A DNA stretch of 43,649 nucleotides from Myxococcota bacterium. Lineage in GTDB: Bacteria; Myxococcota_A; Polyangia; Polyangiales; Houyiibacteriaceae. Location: positions 1 to 43,649 of the forward strand of contig JALOQC010000026.1 in NCBI GenBank assembly GCA_025453555.1, read 5' to 3'. The notes beneath the pieces were generated by a model. The model did not search any database and was not told the origin of the DNA. It saw only the letters and a program-made list of their open reading frames with translations. Position 1 is the stretch's first letter; each line of letters starts with the position of its first letter. This document shows positions 17,818 to 26,942 of the stretch, piece by piece. A program made the position numbers and the translations under genes.

Positions 17818-18992
17818 TCGAGCCCGCCGAAGCGACGGACGGCGTCGACGCGCACTCCGCTCGGGAAGCGCGCCAGGTACTCCTCGGCGAGCGCACGTGC
17901 GCGCTCTTGTCGTCCTGCGCGGTGCCAAGCCTCGACCTCGCGTGCGAGAGCATCCTGCGCGAGCGAAGAAGCGGGATCCAGTCTCGCGGCTCGTTCGAAG
18001 GCGTCGGCGGCTTCCGCGGGTCGGCTGCGCAGGAGCACGCGGCCGATCGTGAACGCGGCCAGCGGAGCGCGGGAGTCGTTCGTGTGCTCGTCGACGACCC
18101 GACGGAGGTAGGTGACGGCTTCGTTCGGATGTCCGGAGAGGCGCGCGGCGTCGGCGGCGAGCATGAGGTCGTCGACGTCGGTGGTGCGCACGTCGTCGGC
18201 CGCGGAGAGCGCGGTCCAGGCCGCGTCGAAGTCGCCTTCTTCGGCGAGCGCGCGCCAGCTCGTGGCTTCTTCGCGCGCGGACGTGGCTTCGCGGTCTGCG
18301 GTGCCGTTCGCGGCGGGCGCGGTGCGCGTCGGTTCACGCTCGCGCACCACCTGCTCTTCCTCGGGCGCTGCGCTCGCGGTCTCGCCGTTCGTGCCGCTCG
18401 CGACGCCCATCGCGACGGCCTCGACGGGCGCTTCGACCGCGGACGACGCGGCCCGGTGAGCGGCGAAGCGCGCGCGATCGCCCGCGCGCAGAAGGCGATC
18501 CTCGTCACCTGCTTCCACACGCACGCGACCTTCGAGCACGTCGACCTCGATCTCGTCCGTCTCGTGCGCGACCACGAACTCGGTGCCCACCACGGTCACG
18601 CGCACGTCTTCGGCGTCGACCACGAACGCGCGCTCGGGCAGGCGGCTCACGTCGAAGCGCGCGCGCCCGCGGGTCAGCTCGAGCTCGATGCGCGCGTCGG
18701 CGACCACGCGCGGCGTCACCTCGGTGTCGGCGTCGAGGAAGAAGACCATCGATCCGTCGGGCAGGCGCAGGCTCGGGCTCGTCGCGGTTTCCGTGGGCGC
18801 GCTCGTCGGAACCATCCGCCACGCACCGACCGCGGCGAGCAGGACCAACGCCGCGCTCGCGGCGACCTTCACGACGGTGCGGCGGCGACGCTTCGCCACG
18901 AGGCCGCGCCACTGACGATCGAGGACGACCTCGTCGTCCTTCGTCGTGACGTGCTCGCGCGCTTTCGCGAGCGTTCGGGTCAGCTCATCCAT
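17814..18992 (-). CDS. FecR-domain membrane regulator with C-terminal TPR-like repeats
   Basis: 392 aa. A short cytoplasmic N-terminus (about 38 residues, ending in KRRRR) precedes a single TM helix (VVKVAASAALVLLAAVGAW). A periplasmic FecR-type beta domain follows (about 75-175), with LPDGSMVFFLDADTEV, LTRGRARFDV and VTVVGTEFVVAHETDEIEVDVLEGRVRV. A Glu/Ala-rich linker leads to helical TPR-like repeats (about 240-390; DAAWTALSAADD, NEAVTYLRRVVDEH, AADAFERAARLDP). It overlaps the sigma gene by 8 bp, so it is most likely the anti-sigma factor or a sigma modulator controlled from the periplasm. The N-terminal cytoplasmic part lacks an obvious zinc anti-sigma motif. The TPR extension is unusual for classical FecR and suggests protein-protein sensing. 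Confidence 0.88.
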   Translation of the reverse strand: MDELTRTLAKAREHVTTKDDEVVLDRQWRGLVAKRRRRTVVKVAASAALVLLAAVGAWRMVPTSAPTETATSPSLRLPDGSMVFFLDADTEVTPRVVADARIELELTRGRARFDVSRLPERAFVVDAEDVRVTVVGTEFVVAHETDEIEVDVLEGRVRVEAGDEDRLLRAGDRARFAAHRAASSAVEAPVEAVAMGVASGTNGETASAAPEEEQVVREREPTRTAPAANGTADREATSAREEATSWRALAEEGDFDAAWTALSAADDVRTTDVDDLMLAADAARLSGHPNEAVTYLRRVVDEHTNDSRAPLAAFTIGRVLLRSRPAEAADAFERAARLDPASSLAQDALAREVEAWHRAGRQERARALAEEYLARFPSGVRVDAVRRFGGLD

Positions 18993-19638
18993 CGACTTCG
19001 AGCTCCACCAAGATCCGTTGATGCGCCGCGGCGATCTTGCGCTTCGCGGTCGCGAGGGAGCAGCCGCAGAGCTCGGCCACTCGTTCCAAACGTTCGCCTT
19101 CGACGTGGCGCAGCGACCAGGCCACGCGTTCGTCGCTCGGCAGCGAGTCGAGCACCGCGTACACCTTCGCGAGCGTGTGCCGCGAGGTGGGGTCGGCCGC
19201 GTCGTCCGCGACCTGCGTGTAGTCGGCGCCCTCGTCGAGCCCGAGCACGCGCCGCACGCGACGGAGCTTCAAACGACGCTGCGCCTTGCGCACCGTGACG
19301 GTCGCGAGCCATCCCTTGATCGCGCCCGGCTCCCGCAGCTCGTCGAGCCCGCGCTGCGCGTCGAGGAAGACGTCCTGCACGAGGTCGTCGATCTCTTCGT
19401 GCCGCCCGAGCAGGCGCAGGCCGATGCGCGCGACGTAGGGCGCGAAGCGGCGGAAGACGGCCTCGCGGTCGCGGGGATCGATGGCCGCGTGCGCCTCGCC
19501 CGAGACGCGACCGCTCGCTTCGACGCCGCTCGGACCGGAGGCGCTCGGATCGGCCCCGCTCGGATCGGCCCCGCTCGGATCACCCTCCTTCGGGGACCCG
19601 GGCTCCACCAATCGGAGTCGGCTGCGTTCCTTCGCCAT
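18985..19638 (-). CDS. ECF-type RNA polymerase sigma factor
   Basis: 217 aa. After a disordered N-terminus of about 50 residues containing DPSGA repeats comes region 2 (VFRRFAPYVARIGLRLLGRHEEIDDLVQDVFLDAQRG...IKGWLATVTVRKAQRRL). A charged linker leads to region 4 with a helix-turn-helix (YAVLDSLPSDERVAWSLRHVEGERLERVAELCGCSLATAKRKI). It heads an operon with the FecR-like and outer-membrane genes. Its start codon lies only 12 nt downstream of the ACTACG block of a promoter-like motif that is repeated before the divergent lipoprotein genes, so it is probably autoregulated from a nearly leaderless transcript. Its group within the ECF classification cannot be fixed by eye. Confidence 0.92.
   Translation of the reverse strand: MAKERSRLRLVEPGSPKEGDPSGADPSGADPSASGPSGVEASGRVSGEAHAAIDPRDREAVFRRFAPYVARIGLRLLGRHEEIDDLVQDVFLDAQRGLDELREPGAIKGWLATVTVRKAQRRLKLRRVRRVLGLDEGADYTQVADDAADPTSRHTLAKVYAVLDSLPSDERVAWSLRHVEGERLERVAELCGCSLATAKRKIAAAHQRILVELEVDG
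19543..19580. repeat. 15-bp tandem repeat in the sigma factor N-terminus
   Basis: GCTCGGATCGGCCCC occurs twice and then partially, encoding the DPSGA repeats ahead of sigma region 2. The repeat is frame-neutral and lies in a disordered part, so copy changes should be tolerated. Confidence 0.8.
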
Positions 19639-19650
19639 GCGCTCGAAACA

Positions 19651-19682
19651 CGTAGTGTACCGCGCACGAAAAACGGCTCACG
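19651..19682 (-). promoter_or_regulatory. Putative ECF promoter, copy A (sigma operon)
   Basis: On the minus strand CGTGAGCCGTTTTTCG (19682-19667), a 10-nt spacer and ACTACG (19656-19651). The first block is identical to copy C over 16 bases and matches copy B at 14 of 16; spacing and the CACTACG block are identical in all three. It stands directly before the sigma gene ATG (19638). Confidence 0.7.
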
Positions 19683-19773
19683 GACGAGGGCGCGCTCGGG
19701 TCGAATGGCAGGACGGGTGTCGAAGGCGTGAAGACTCATCGGCTCCGCGCTCACGCGCGACCCGATGGTTTCT

Positions 19774-19825
19774 CGGAATCGTTCAGCTTTGCGGACTTGC
19801 GTCCGCTTCGCCTCGAACGATTCCG
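19774..19825 (+). promoter_or_regulatory. Nested inverted repeat upstream of the lipoprotein operon
   Basis: Outer arms CGGAATCGTTC (19774-19784) and GAACGATTCCG (19815-19825) are perfect 11-bp complements. Inside them lies a second perfect hairpin GCGGAC-TTGC-GTCCGC (19791-19806). The element ends 8 nt before putative promoter copy B, so it is probably a DNA-level operator or the terminator of an unknown transcript rather than part of the lipoprotein mRNA. Confidence 0.6.
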
Positions 19826-19833
19826 CTTCGATT

Positions 19834-19865
19834 CGTGAGCCGTTCTGCGACGGCCACGCACTACG
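19834..19865 (+). promoter_or_regulatory. Putative ECF promoter, copy B (lipoprotein operon)
   Basis: CGTGAGCCGTTCTGCG, 10 nt, then ACTACG. The ACTACG block ends 18 nt before the ATG of the 1180-aa lipoprotein gene, leaving a short leader that contains GAGAGGA as a ribosome binding site. Confidence 0.7.
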
Positions 19866-19883
19866 AGCCCGAGAGGACCTCCC

Positions 19884-22800
19884 ATGGCATCCACGCGCTC
19901 TTGGACATTGGCCTTCGTCGCGCTCTCGTTCGCCGCGTGCGACGGCAAGGACGGCATCGTCTACGAGGACGGCGGCGTCGACGCGCCGGTGCTCCCCGAT
20001 GCGCCACGCGACGTCGATGCGCCCAGCGTGCTCTCCACCACGCCCGCGGACGGCGCGGGGGAGGTCGAGCGCGACACGACGGTGAGCGTACGCTTCGACG
20101 AGGCCATGGACCCCACGCGTGGCAGCGTGGAGGTCGCCGGGACGACCTACGGGGTCGACGACGGCGCGTGGTCGGACACGACGTGGACGCTGACGCCCGA
20201 CGTGCCGTTCGAGGAGGGCGCGCGCGTGCAGGTGGCGCTCGAGGACTTCCGCGACGTCGCGGGGAACGCGCTGCCGACGTACCGCTTCGAGTTCACCGTG
20301 CGGCGCGACGCGCCGACGGTCGTCACGAGTGACCCGGCCGAGGGAGCGACGGTGTCGGCGCGCCTCGACGTCCTGCGCTTCGAGCTCTCCGAGCCGATGG
20401 ACAACGCGCGCGGCTCGGTGACGATCGACGGCGGCGCGACCGTCGGCGAGGTGCGGTGGATCGCGGAGAACGAGCTCGAAGTGGACGTCGAAGGCCTCGT
20501 GTACGAGCGGACCTACCGGGTCGCTCTCACGGGCTTTCGTGATCGCGCGGGCACGGAGCTGGCGGCGGACACCCTCGGCGACGGAGTGCTCGACTTCGCG
20601 ACCGGCGAGGACGGCGACGCCCCGCGGGTGATGGATGCAAACCCCGCGGAGGGGCAGCTCGACGTCGATTTCGCGTCGCCGACGATCACGATCGTGTTCG
20701 ACGAGGCGATGGCGACCGACGTCGGAGAAGCGCGCCTCGTGGTCGACACGCTGGACGTGGCGCTCGACGGAACGTGGAACGCCGCGGGCACGACGTTGAC
20801 GCTCGACGTGGCGGGGCTCCTGCGCTCGGGCGGAGCGCACCGCGTGGTGCTCACGGGCTTCACCGACGTCGCCGGCAACGCACTGCCGGCGACCGATGCT
20901 TTCCTCGTCGACGACGCGCTCGACTTCCAGACGGGCCGCGATCTCGCGACGCCCTTCGTCGGGTTCTCCGATCCCTTCGAGTCGCAGGGCGACGTCACCT
21001 TCCAGCGTGAGCGCGTCGTCGTCTTCTTCAGCGAGGCGATGGCGCGCGACGTCGACACCGTGACCTTCGTCGGCGACGACGGGAGATCCTTCGACGCGAC
21101 CGGGACGTGGTCGCTCTCGGGCACGCGCCTGACCCTCGACGTGCGCGATCGTCTGCAGAGCGGGCGCGCGTACACGATCGACCTCTCGGGCTTCCGCGAC
21201 CTCGGGGGCGCGACGGTCGACGCCACGCACCCGTATCTGATCGATGGGGTGCTCGACTTCTCGCTCGTGGCGCCGCGCGGCGAGCGCTGCAACGACGCGC
21301 TCGAGGTCGCGCAGGCGACCACGACCGATGGCGTCCACGTGTGGACGATCGATGGTGCCGCCTTGAGCCTGCAAGACGGTTCGGGCACCTGCGACGAGAC
21401 GAGCAGCGGAAACGACGCGGTCGTCCGCTACGTGAAGACGACGGCCGACACCGCGGGCGGCGGCACCGTGCTCGCGATCCGCGTGGAGAACACCGCGGGC
21501 GCGAACGTCGAGATCTTCCGTGATCTCTGTGATCCGCGTGACCTCGCGGCGGACGCGGCGCGGCTCAAGTGCCTCTGGAACAACGACGATTGGGAGGCGT
21601 ACCTCGACGTCGGTCCGGGCGAGTACTTCGTGTGGGCGATGCCGACGAGCTCGTCGACGGCGGCGACCACCGTCACGATCCGCGAGCTCGCGCTCCCGCC
21701 CGAAGGCGAGACCTGCCTCGCGCCCTGGACGACGGCGAGCGCGATCTACACACCACCCGCGACCCCCGACGACTACGGCGTGTTCACGCTCCCGGCGGGC
21801 GCGTTTCAGTCGTTCGATCGCGACGTGACCTGGAACCGTCCGGGCACGCCGCAGTGCGACGCCGACTATGCGAGCGGCCCGATCGTCGGCGCGGACGGCG
21901 TGCTGCAGATCACCAAGACCGACAGCGACTCCACGCTCGAGATTTTGCTCGAGGTCGACGGCACGACCAGCGTCAACACCTTCCTCGTCGCCGAGCTCCT
22001 CGACCGCTGCGATCCGCTCGCGGCGGGTGCGGTCAGCCTCGAGTGTCGGGCCGCACTTCGCAGCGCCGACAACCCGCACCAGTTCTTCTTCGACGGCGCG
22101 GCCGGCACGTACTTCCTGTGGCTCCACACCGATCGCACCGGCGGCGAGATCGAAGGCGCGCGCGTGCGCGTGAAGGAGACGCGCGTGACGCCGGGTGACA
22201 GTTGCGAGGACGCGCTGCCGCTCGTGCCCGACTCGTCGAACGTCGTCACGCCGACGGGGACCCAGCGCCTCTTCGCGCCGAGCTGCGCGCCCGACGCGCC
22301 GCTGACCTGGTACCGCTTCACCACGACGTCCGCGATGACGGTGCTGAGCACGGACGTCGCCGCCGCGGTGGGCGTAGTGGACGCGGCCTCGGGGGGCGAG
22401 CGCGCGTGCACCGCGGACGCCACGGCAGGCCGCGCGATCTTCGCGGCGGTCGGCACCGACGTCTGCGTCGCCGTGCCCTCCGGCGCGGTGGGCCGCATCG
22501 ACCTCGCGGGGCGCGCCTACGACGGCGTGCTCGGGCGACCGACGGCGCTCTCCATCGATCGGCCGCTCAACGCGAGCGGCAGCACCGCGACGATCACCGC
22601 CGACAACTGGATGACGGTCACCCCGAGCACGCTCTACATGGGCGTGGGTACGAGCTCGACCACCGTCGGCCTACTCCGCGCGCCGAAGGTCGGTGGTGTG
22701 CAGGCGGAGCTGCTGCAGACCGGGATCACCACCCGCGAGATGGGCAACGCGGGCGCGTCGGTGGGGGAGGCAGTGTTCTCGGTCGACGAGAGCACGACGA

Positions 22801-23426
22801 TCGCGGACGGCGACGCGTACACCTTCCGCCTCGTCGGGACCTCCGGCATCCCCGCCACCGAGGCGTGGGACACTGGCAACGCCTACCAGAACGACGTCGA
22901 CGCGATGGGCTACGACGGAACCGAGCTGCTGCTCGCGACCGACGTGAGCACCGGCGCGCCGGACACGTTCTTCTACGCGCTCGATCCGACGACGCCCGGC
23001 AGCAGCCGATCGATCGGACGCAACTCGGTGATCGAAGACGTCACCGCGATCGCGGGCGACGCCACGCACGTCTACGTGCTCGGCAACACCGGCACGACGG
23101 CGAGCGAGGGGCTCTATCGCCTGCGCCGCGATCAGCTCGGAGACGTCGCGCAGGTGCCGGAGGCCATCCACCTCGTCGCCCTCGACGACTTCCGCGCGAA
23201 GCTCTTCCTGCACCGCACGGCGACGACGACGTACGCGTACTTCCGCGACGACGCGGCGAACCTGCACGTGGCCGACGTCGGTGCCGCCACACCGACCTAC
23301 CTCGGGATCCTCAGCGAGATCGGGGGCAGCGCCGACGACGCGTTCGCCTTCGATCCCACCGGACCCGCGATCTACCTCTTCGAGACCGAGTCGCTCACGA
23401 CCGGCAACTTCGTCCGCCTCGACTGA
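19884..23426 (+). CDS. Large lipoprotein with four Big_5-like Ig modules (paralogue 1)
   Basis: 1180 aa. The signal peptide ends in the lipobox LSFAAC, followed by an Asp/Pro-rich spacer. Four Ig-like modules of the Big_5 type lie at about 48-145, 145-245, 245-355 and 355-460. Each has a TxPADGAxEV opening, an RFDEAMD or similar strand, and a GFRDxAG ending. From about 465 come domains opening with GERCNDAL, GETCLAPW and GDSCEDALPL that resemble pre-peptidase C-terminal-like beta-sandwiches. From about 885 to the end there is a repetitive beta-rich part (MGYDGTELLLATD, DATHVYVLGNTG) that may be a propeller. It is the first gene of a plus-strand lipoprotein operon, divergent from the sigma operon, and clearly paralogous along its length to the next gene. 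The likely location is the cell surface; the ligand is unknown. Confidence 0.88.
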   Translation: MASTRSWTLAFVALSFAACDGKDGIVYEDGGVDAPVLPDAPRDVDAPSVLSTTPADGAGEVERDTTVSVRFDEAMDPTRGSVEVAGTTYGVDDGAWSDTTWTLTPDVPFEEGARVQVALEDFRDVAGNALPTYRFEFTVRRDAPTVVTSDPAEGATVSARLDVLRFELSEPMDNARGSVTIDGGATVGEVRWIAENELEVDVEGLVYERTYRVALTGFRDRAGTELAADTLGDGVLDFATGEDGDAPRVMDANPAEGQLDVDFASPTITIVFDEAMATDVGEARLVVDTLDVALDGTWNAAGTTLTLDVAGLLRSGGAHRVVLTGFTDVAGNALPATDAFLVDDALDFQTGRDLATPFVGFSDPFESQGDVTFQRERVVVFFSEAMARDVDTVTFVGDDGRSFDATGTWSLSGTRLTLDVRDRLQSGRAYTIDLSGFRDLGGATVDATHPYLIDGVLDFSLVAPRGERCNDALEVAQATTTDGVHVWTIDGAALSLQDGSGTCDETSSGNDAVVRYVKTTADTAGGGTVLAIRVENTAGANVEIFRDLCDPRDLAADAARLKCLWNNDDWEAYLDVGPGEYFVWAMPTSSSTAATTVTIRELALPPEGETCLAPWTTASAIYTPPATPDDYGVFTLPAGAFQSFDRDVTWNRPGTPQCDADYASGPIVGADGVLQITKTDSDSTLEILLEVDGTTSVNTFLVAELLDRCDPLAAGAVSLECRAALRSADNPHQFFFDGAAGTYFLWLHTDRTGGEIEGARVRVKETRVTPGDSCEDALPLVPDSSNVVTPTGTQRLFAPSCAPDAPLTWYRFTTTSAMTVLSTDVAAAVGVVDAASGGERACTADATAGRAIFAAVGTDVCVAVPSGAVGRIDLAGRAYDGVLGRPTALSIDRPLNASGSTATITADNWMTVTPSTLYMGVGTSSTTVGLLRAPKVGGVQAELLQTGITTREMGNAGASVGEAVFSVDESTTIADGDAYTFRLVGTSGIPATEAWDTGNAYQNDVDAMGYDGTELLLATDVSTGAPDTFFYALDPTTPGSSRSIGRNSVIEDVTAIAGDATHVYVLGNTGTTASEGLYRLRRDQLGDVAQVPEAIHLVALDDFRAKLFLHRTATTTYAYFRDDAANLHVADVGAATPTYLGILSEIGGSADDAFAFDPTGPAIYLFETESLTTGNFVRLD

Positions 23427-23444
23427 TTGGACGGGAGAACGCTC

Positions 23445-26400
23445 ATGACGATCCGACGCATCCTCGCGATCCTCTGCACGCTCGCCGTCGCTTGCGGAGA
23501 CGACGACCGGCCCACCACCGACGGAGGCCCGGGCGATCCCGACGGCACCGCACCCACCGACACCGTTCCGCCCTTCGTGGTGGGCACGGATCCGGCCGAC
23601 GAAGAGACCGGCGTCGCGGTCGGACGCGACGTGACGATCTTCTTCTCCGAGGCCATGGCGACCGACGTGGGCGCCGCGAGCGCGACCGCGGACGGCGAGC
23701 CGCTCACGCTCGGCGAGGGCGTGTGGGACGAGAGCGCGCGCGAGCTGCGCTTCACGCCCGAGCTGCCGGCGGACGCCACGATCGTGCTCTCGCTCTCGGC
23801 CTTCGAGGACGTCGCGGGCAACGTGATGGTGGACGTCGAAGTGAGCTTCTCGACCGTCGACGGACGGGCGCCCCGCGTCACGAGCGCGACGCCGAGCGAA
23901 GGCACCGACGACGCGGAGCTGACGTTCGACGCGCGCTTCGAGATCGACGAAGCGCTCGCCAGCGATCGCGGTGCAGCGGCGCTGATCGGGCCCGAGGGCG
24001 ACGTCGGCACGATTCGTTTCGAGGGCACCACGCTCGTCGTACCGGTCTCCGGGCTTCGTCCCGACACCGAGTACTCGCTCGCGCTCTCCGACTTCGCGGA
24101 CGAATCCGGCAACGCGCTCGTCGGAGGCGACGCGCTCGGCGATCTCGCCCTCGACTTCTCGACCGCGCCCGACACCGCGGCGCCGCAGGTGGTCGACGCG
24201 ATGCCGGGTGAGGGCACGGTCGACGTGCCGGCGAGCACGCAGACCGCGACGTTGATCTTCGACGAGCCGATGATGCGCAGCGGCACCGTGACCTACGCGG
24301 GCGAGGCGCTGTCGACGAGCTGGCGATCCGACACGCGCCTCGTGGTGCAGCTCCCCGCGCCGCTGCCGCTGTCGGCGACCGTCTCGCTCGTGTTGGCCGG
24401 CTTCGTCGACCTCGCGGGCAACGCGCTCGACGGCGAGGCGTACCTCGGCGACGGCGCGCTCGACTTCACGCTCGGCGAGGATCTCTTCGCGCCCTACGTG
24501 GTCGGATCGTTGCCGGAAGAGGGCGCGGTCGACGTCGCGTACGACGTGCCCCGCTTGGTGGTCGCGTTCAGCGAGGCGATGGACACGAGCGTGACGGCGG
24601 TGACGGTGCAGAGCGCGCTCGGCACCGCGACGATCGACGGAACCTGGAGCGAGTCCGGCACCCTGCTCGAGGTCGACGCGACCGACGTCGTCGCGGGTCA
24701 GACCTACCGGCTCTCGTTCCCGGGCTTCGAGGACGTCGGCGGCACTGCGCTCGACGTCGCGCATCCGTACCTCGGCGACGGCGCGCTCGACTTCGAGACT
24801 GAAGCTCCGACGGGCGAGCGCTGCCGCGACGCGCTCGACGTCGCGCGCGCTACGAGCTCGAGCGGTGGGCGCCACGAGTGGGTCCTGCCGGCCGCGACCT
24901 TCGAGTCCGCGGACGGACCGATGACGTGCGACACCACGACCTCCGACGACGCCGTGATCCGCGTGCGCAAGCTCGGGGACTCCACCGTGCTCCGCGTCAC
25001 GGTCGAGAGCGCCAACACCGACGAGCTCGTGGTGCAGGCGACGCGCGGCGTGTGCGACACCACGACCGAAGCGGGCGTCGCGGCGATCACGCGCTGCTTG
25101 CCGAACTCGAACCAGTGGGGCTTCCACCTCGAGGGGCCGGCGGGCGACTACTTCGTGTGGGTCGCGCACGAGAGCACCGGCAACTTCGACGGCGCGACGG
25201 TGGTCGTGGAGGAGCTCGCTCCGCCCGAAGGTGAGACCTGCGCGGAGCCGCTCGATACCGCGAGCACCTCGTTCTACACGGCGCCGCCGACGGCGGGCGA
25301 CTTCCACACGTGGACGGTGCCGACCGACGGCGTGCTCGGTTACGACCGCGGCAGCGTCAACGGCGACGCGGACGACTTCGCCTGCAACGACGACACCGAG
25401 CGCGGCGCGGACTTCGTGGTGCGGTGGGACAAGTCGACCGCGACGAGCCTGGTGGAGATCGAGGTGTCGATCGGCACCGAGAACGGTCTGGTCGAGATCT
25501 TGGACGGCGCCTGTCTGCCGAGCGCGGGTGCGACGCGCGGCGCGTGCGAGCCTGGGTTCACGGGGAGCCGCACCTACCTGATCGACGGCCCGGCGCGCCC
25601 ACTCTTCGTGTGGGTCGCGGCGGACGACGACGGGCTCACGTCGGATCCCTTCAGCTCCTACTTCCCTCCGAGCGCCACCGTGCGCGTGCGCGAGATCGAG
25701 CCTGGCCTCGGCGACTCGTGCAGCAGCGCGATCCCGCTGGTCGTCGGTGACAACGCCGTCACCCCGACGGGCACTCGCTCGCTCGGCGCGCCCTCCTGCG
25801 CCGCAACCGCGCTGACGTGGTACCGCTTCACCGCATCGACGACCCTCAGCGTCGTGACCGGCAACGGCTTCGCGCCGGCCGGCATCGTGACCACGAGCGG
25901 CACCGAGCTGTCGTGCAGCGGATCGGTCGTGTCGGGCGTCGCCGCCTTCACCGCGCCCGGAGCCGAATACTGCGTCGCGGTCGCCTCCGGAGGCGCGGTC
26001 ACGAACCTCCGCGTCGAGTCGGTGCCTTACGCCGGCGTCACTGGAGCGACGGTCACCGACCTCCTGGTCGAGCCTTACGAGGGCAGCTCGTCCATCGACG
26101 ACGTCTTCGATCCCGAAGACTGGATCGCCGTCACTCCGACCTACGTGTACCTGGCGAGCGACAACGATCGCCTGATGCGCGCACCGCGAACGGGCGGCGT
26201 GATCGCCGAAGAGCTCCTCGAGGACGCGACGGTGATGGGCGAAGCTGGTGTCGCGGTCGGCGAAGCGATTTTCGGGGTCGACGATCTGCGCAGCGGCGCG
26301 AACCGGCTCTTCCGCTACGTCGCGCCCGACGGGACCTTCGGCGTGATGCCTTGGGACACCGGCTCGACGTACGTGAACGCGGGCATCGACGTGATCGCCT

Positions 26401-26942
26401 ACGACGGGACCTCGCTCTTGCTCGCTTCCTCGCGCGAGACGACGTCACCGCAGCCGATCACCTTCTACTCCGCCGACCCGAGCACGCCCGGGCCGGTGAC
26501 GCTGCTCGGCACGAACGATTCGCTCAGCGACGTCTCGGCGATGGTGGCGGACGCGACGTACCTCTACGTGGTCGGAACGGTCGGCACGACGGAGGGCGTG
26601 TACCGCCTCGTGCGCTCCGAGCTCGGCAACCCCGCCGCGGCCGTCGAAGAGCTGCAGGTGGGAGGCGCGTCGTTCGATCACTCCAACGACAACGCGAGCC
26701 TGGTGCTCCAGCCGGCCTCCGGGGGCGCGCCCTCGGTGCTCTACTTCCGGCCCTACAACCCCGCGGACGTGTTCGCGATCCTCTCGCCCGAGAGCGTGAG
26801 CCCGCGTTTCCTCGGCCAGGTCTTCGGGCTCGGTCGGAACAACGACGACTACGTGCTGGCTCTCGATCCCTCGGTCCCGGCGCTCTTCCTCACCGAAGAA
26901 GAGACCGACCTCTCCAATCCGCGCTGGCTGCGCGTGGAGTGA
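23445..26942 (+). CDS. Large lipoprotein with Big_5-like Ig modules (paralogue 2)
   Basis: 1165 aa, started at ATG 23445 (MTIRRILAILCTLAVACG), which has GGGAGAAC upstream; the TTG start in the ORF track is not needed. The lipobox is LAVAC, followed by GDDDRPTTDGG. The domain order copies the preceding gene: four Big_5-like modules to about 455, then domains beginning GERCRDALDV, GETCAEPLDT and GDSCSSAIPL, then a beta-rich C-terminal part (AYDGTSLLLASS, DATYLYVVGTVG). The shared block TPTGTxxLxAPSC...LTWYRFT shows the two arose by tandem duplication followed by strong divergence. The gene starts 18 nt after the stop of paralogue 1 and its own stop overlaps the next start (TGATG), so all three are co-translated or nearly so. 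Confidence 0.88.
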   Translation: MTIRRILAILCTLAVACGDDDRPTTDGGPGDPDGTAPTDTVPPFVVGTDPADEETGVAVGRDVTIFFSEAMATDVGAASATADGEPLTLGEGVWDESARELRFTPELPADATIVLSLSAFEDVAGNVMVDVEVSFSTVDGRAPRVTSATPSEGTDDAELTFDARFEIDEALASDRGAAALIGPEGDVGTIRFEGTTLVVPVSGLRPDTEYSLALSDFADESGNALVGGDALGDLALDFSTAPDTAAPQVVDAMPGEGTVDVPASTQTATLIFDEPMMRSGTVTYAGEALSTSWRSDTRLVVQLPAPLPLSATVSLVLAGFVDLAGNALDGEAYLGDGALDFTLGEDLFAPYVVGSLPEEGAVDVAYDVPRLVVAFSEAMDTSVTAVTVQSALGTATIDGTWSESGTLLEVDATDVVAGQTYRLSFPGFEDVGGTALDVAHPYLGDGALDFETEAPTGERCRDALDVARATSSSGGRHEWVLPAATFESADGPMTCDTTTSDDAVIRVRKLGDSTVLRVTVESANTDELVVQATRGVCDTTTEAGVAAITRCLPNSNQWGFHLEGPAGDYFVWVAHESTGNFDGATVVVEELAPPEGETCAEPLDTASTSFYTAPPTAGDFHTWTVPTDGVLGYDRGSVNGDADDFACNDDTERGADFVVRWDKSTATSLVEIEVSIGTENGLVEILDGACLPSAGATRGACEPGFTGSRTYLIDGPARPLFVWVAADDDGLTSDPFSSYFPPSATVRVREIEPGLGDSCSSAIPLVVGDNAVTPTGTRSLGAPSCAATALTWYRFTASTTLSVVTGNGFAPAGIVTTSGTELSCSGSVVSGVAAFTAPGAEYCVAVASGGAVTNLRVESVPYAGVTGATVTDLLVEPYEGSSSIDDVFDPEDWIAVTPTYVYLASDNDRLMRAPRTGGVIAEELLEDATVMGEAGVAVGEAIFGVDDLRSGANRLFRYVAPDGTFGVMPWDTGSTYVNAGIDVIAYDGTSLLLASSRETTSPQPITFYSADPSTPGPVTLLGTNDSLSDVSAMVADATYLYVVGTVGTTEGVYRLVRSELGNPAAAVEELQVGGASFDHSNDNASLVLQPASGGAPSVLYFRPYNPADVFAILSPESVSPRFLGQVFGLGRNNDDYVLALDPSVPALFLTEEETDLSNPRWLRVE

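Noticed and set aside
25817-26941. N-terminal extension of the third lipoprotein (ORF-track start 25817)
   Set aside because: Overlaps paralogue 2 in another frame and is Arg-rich; the signal peptide starts at 26942.
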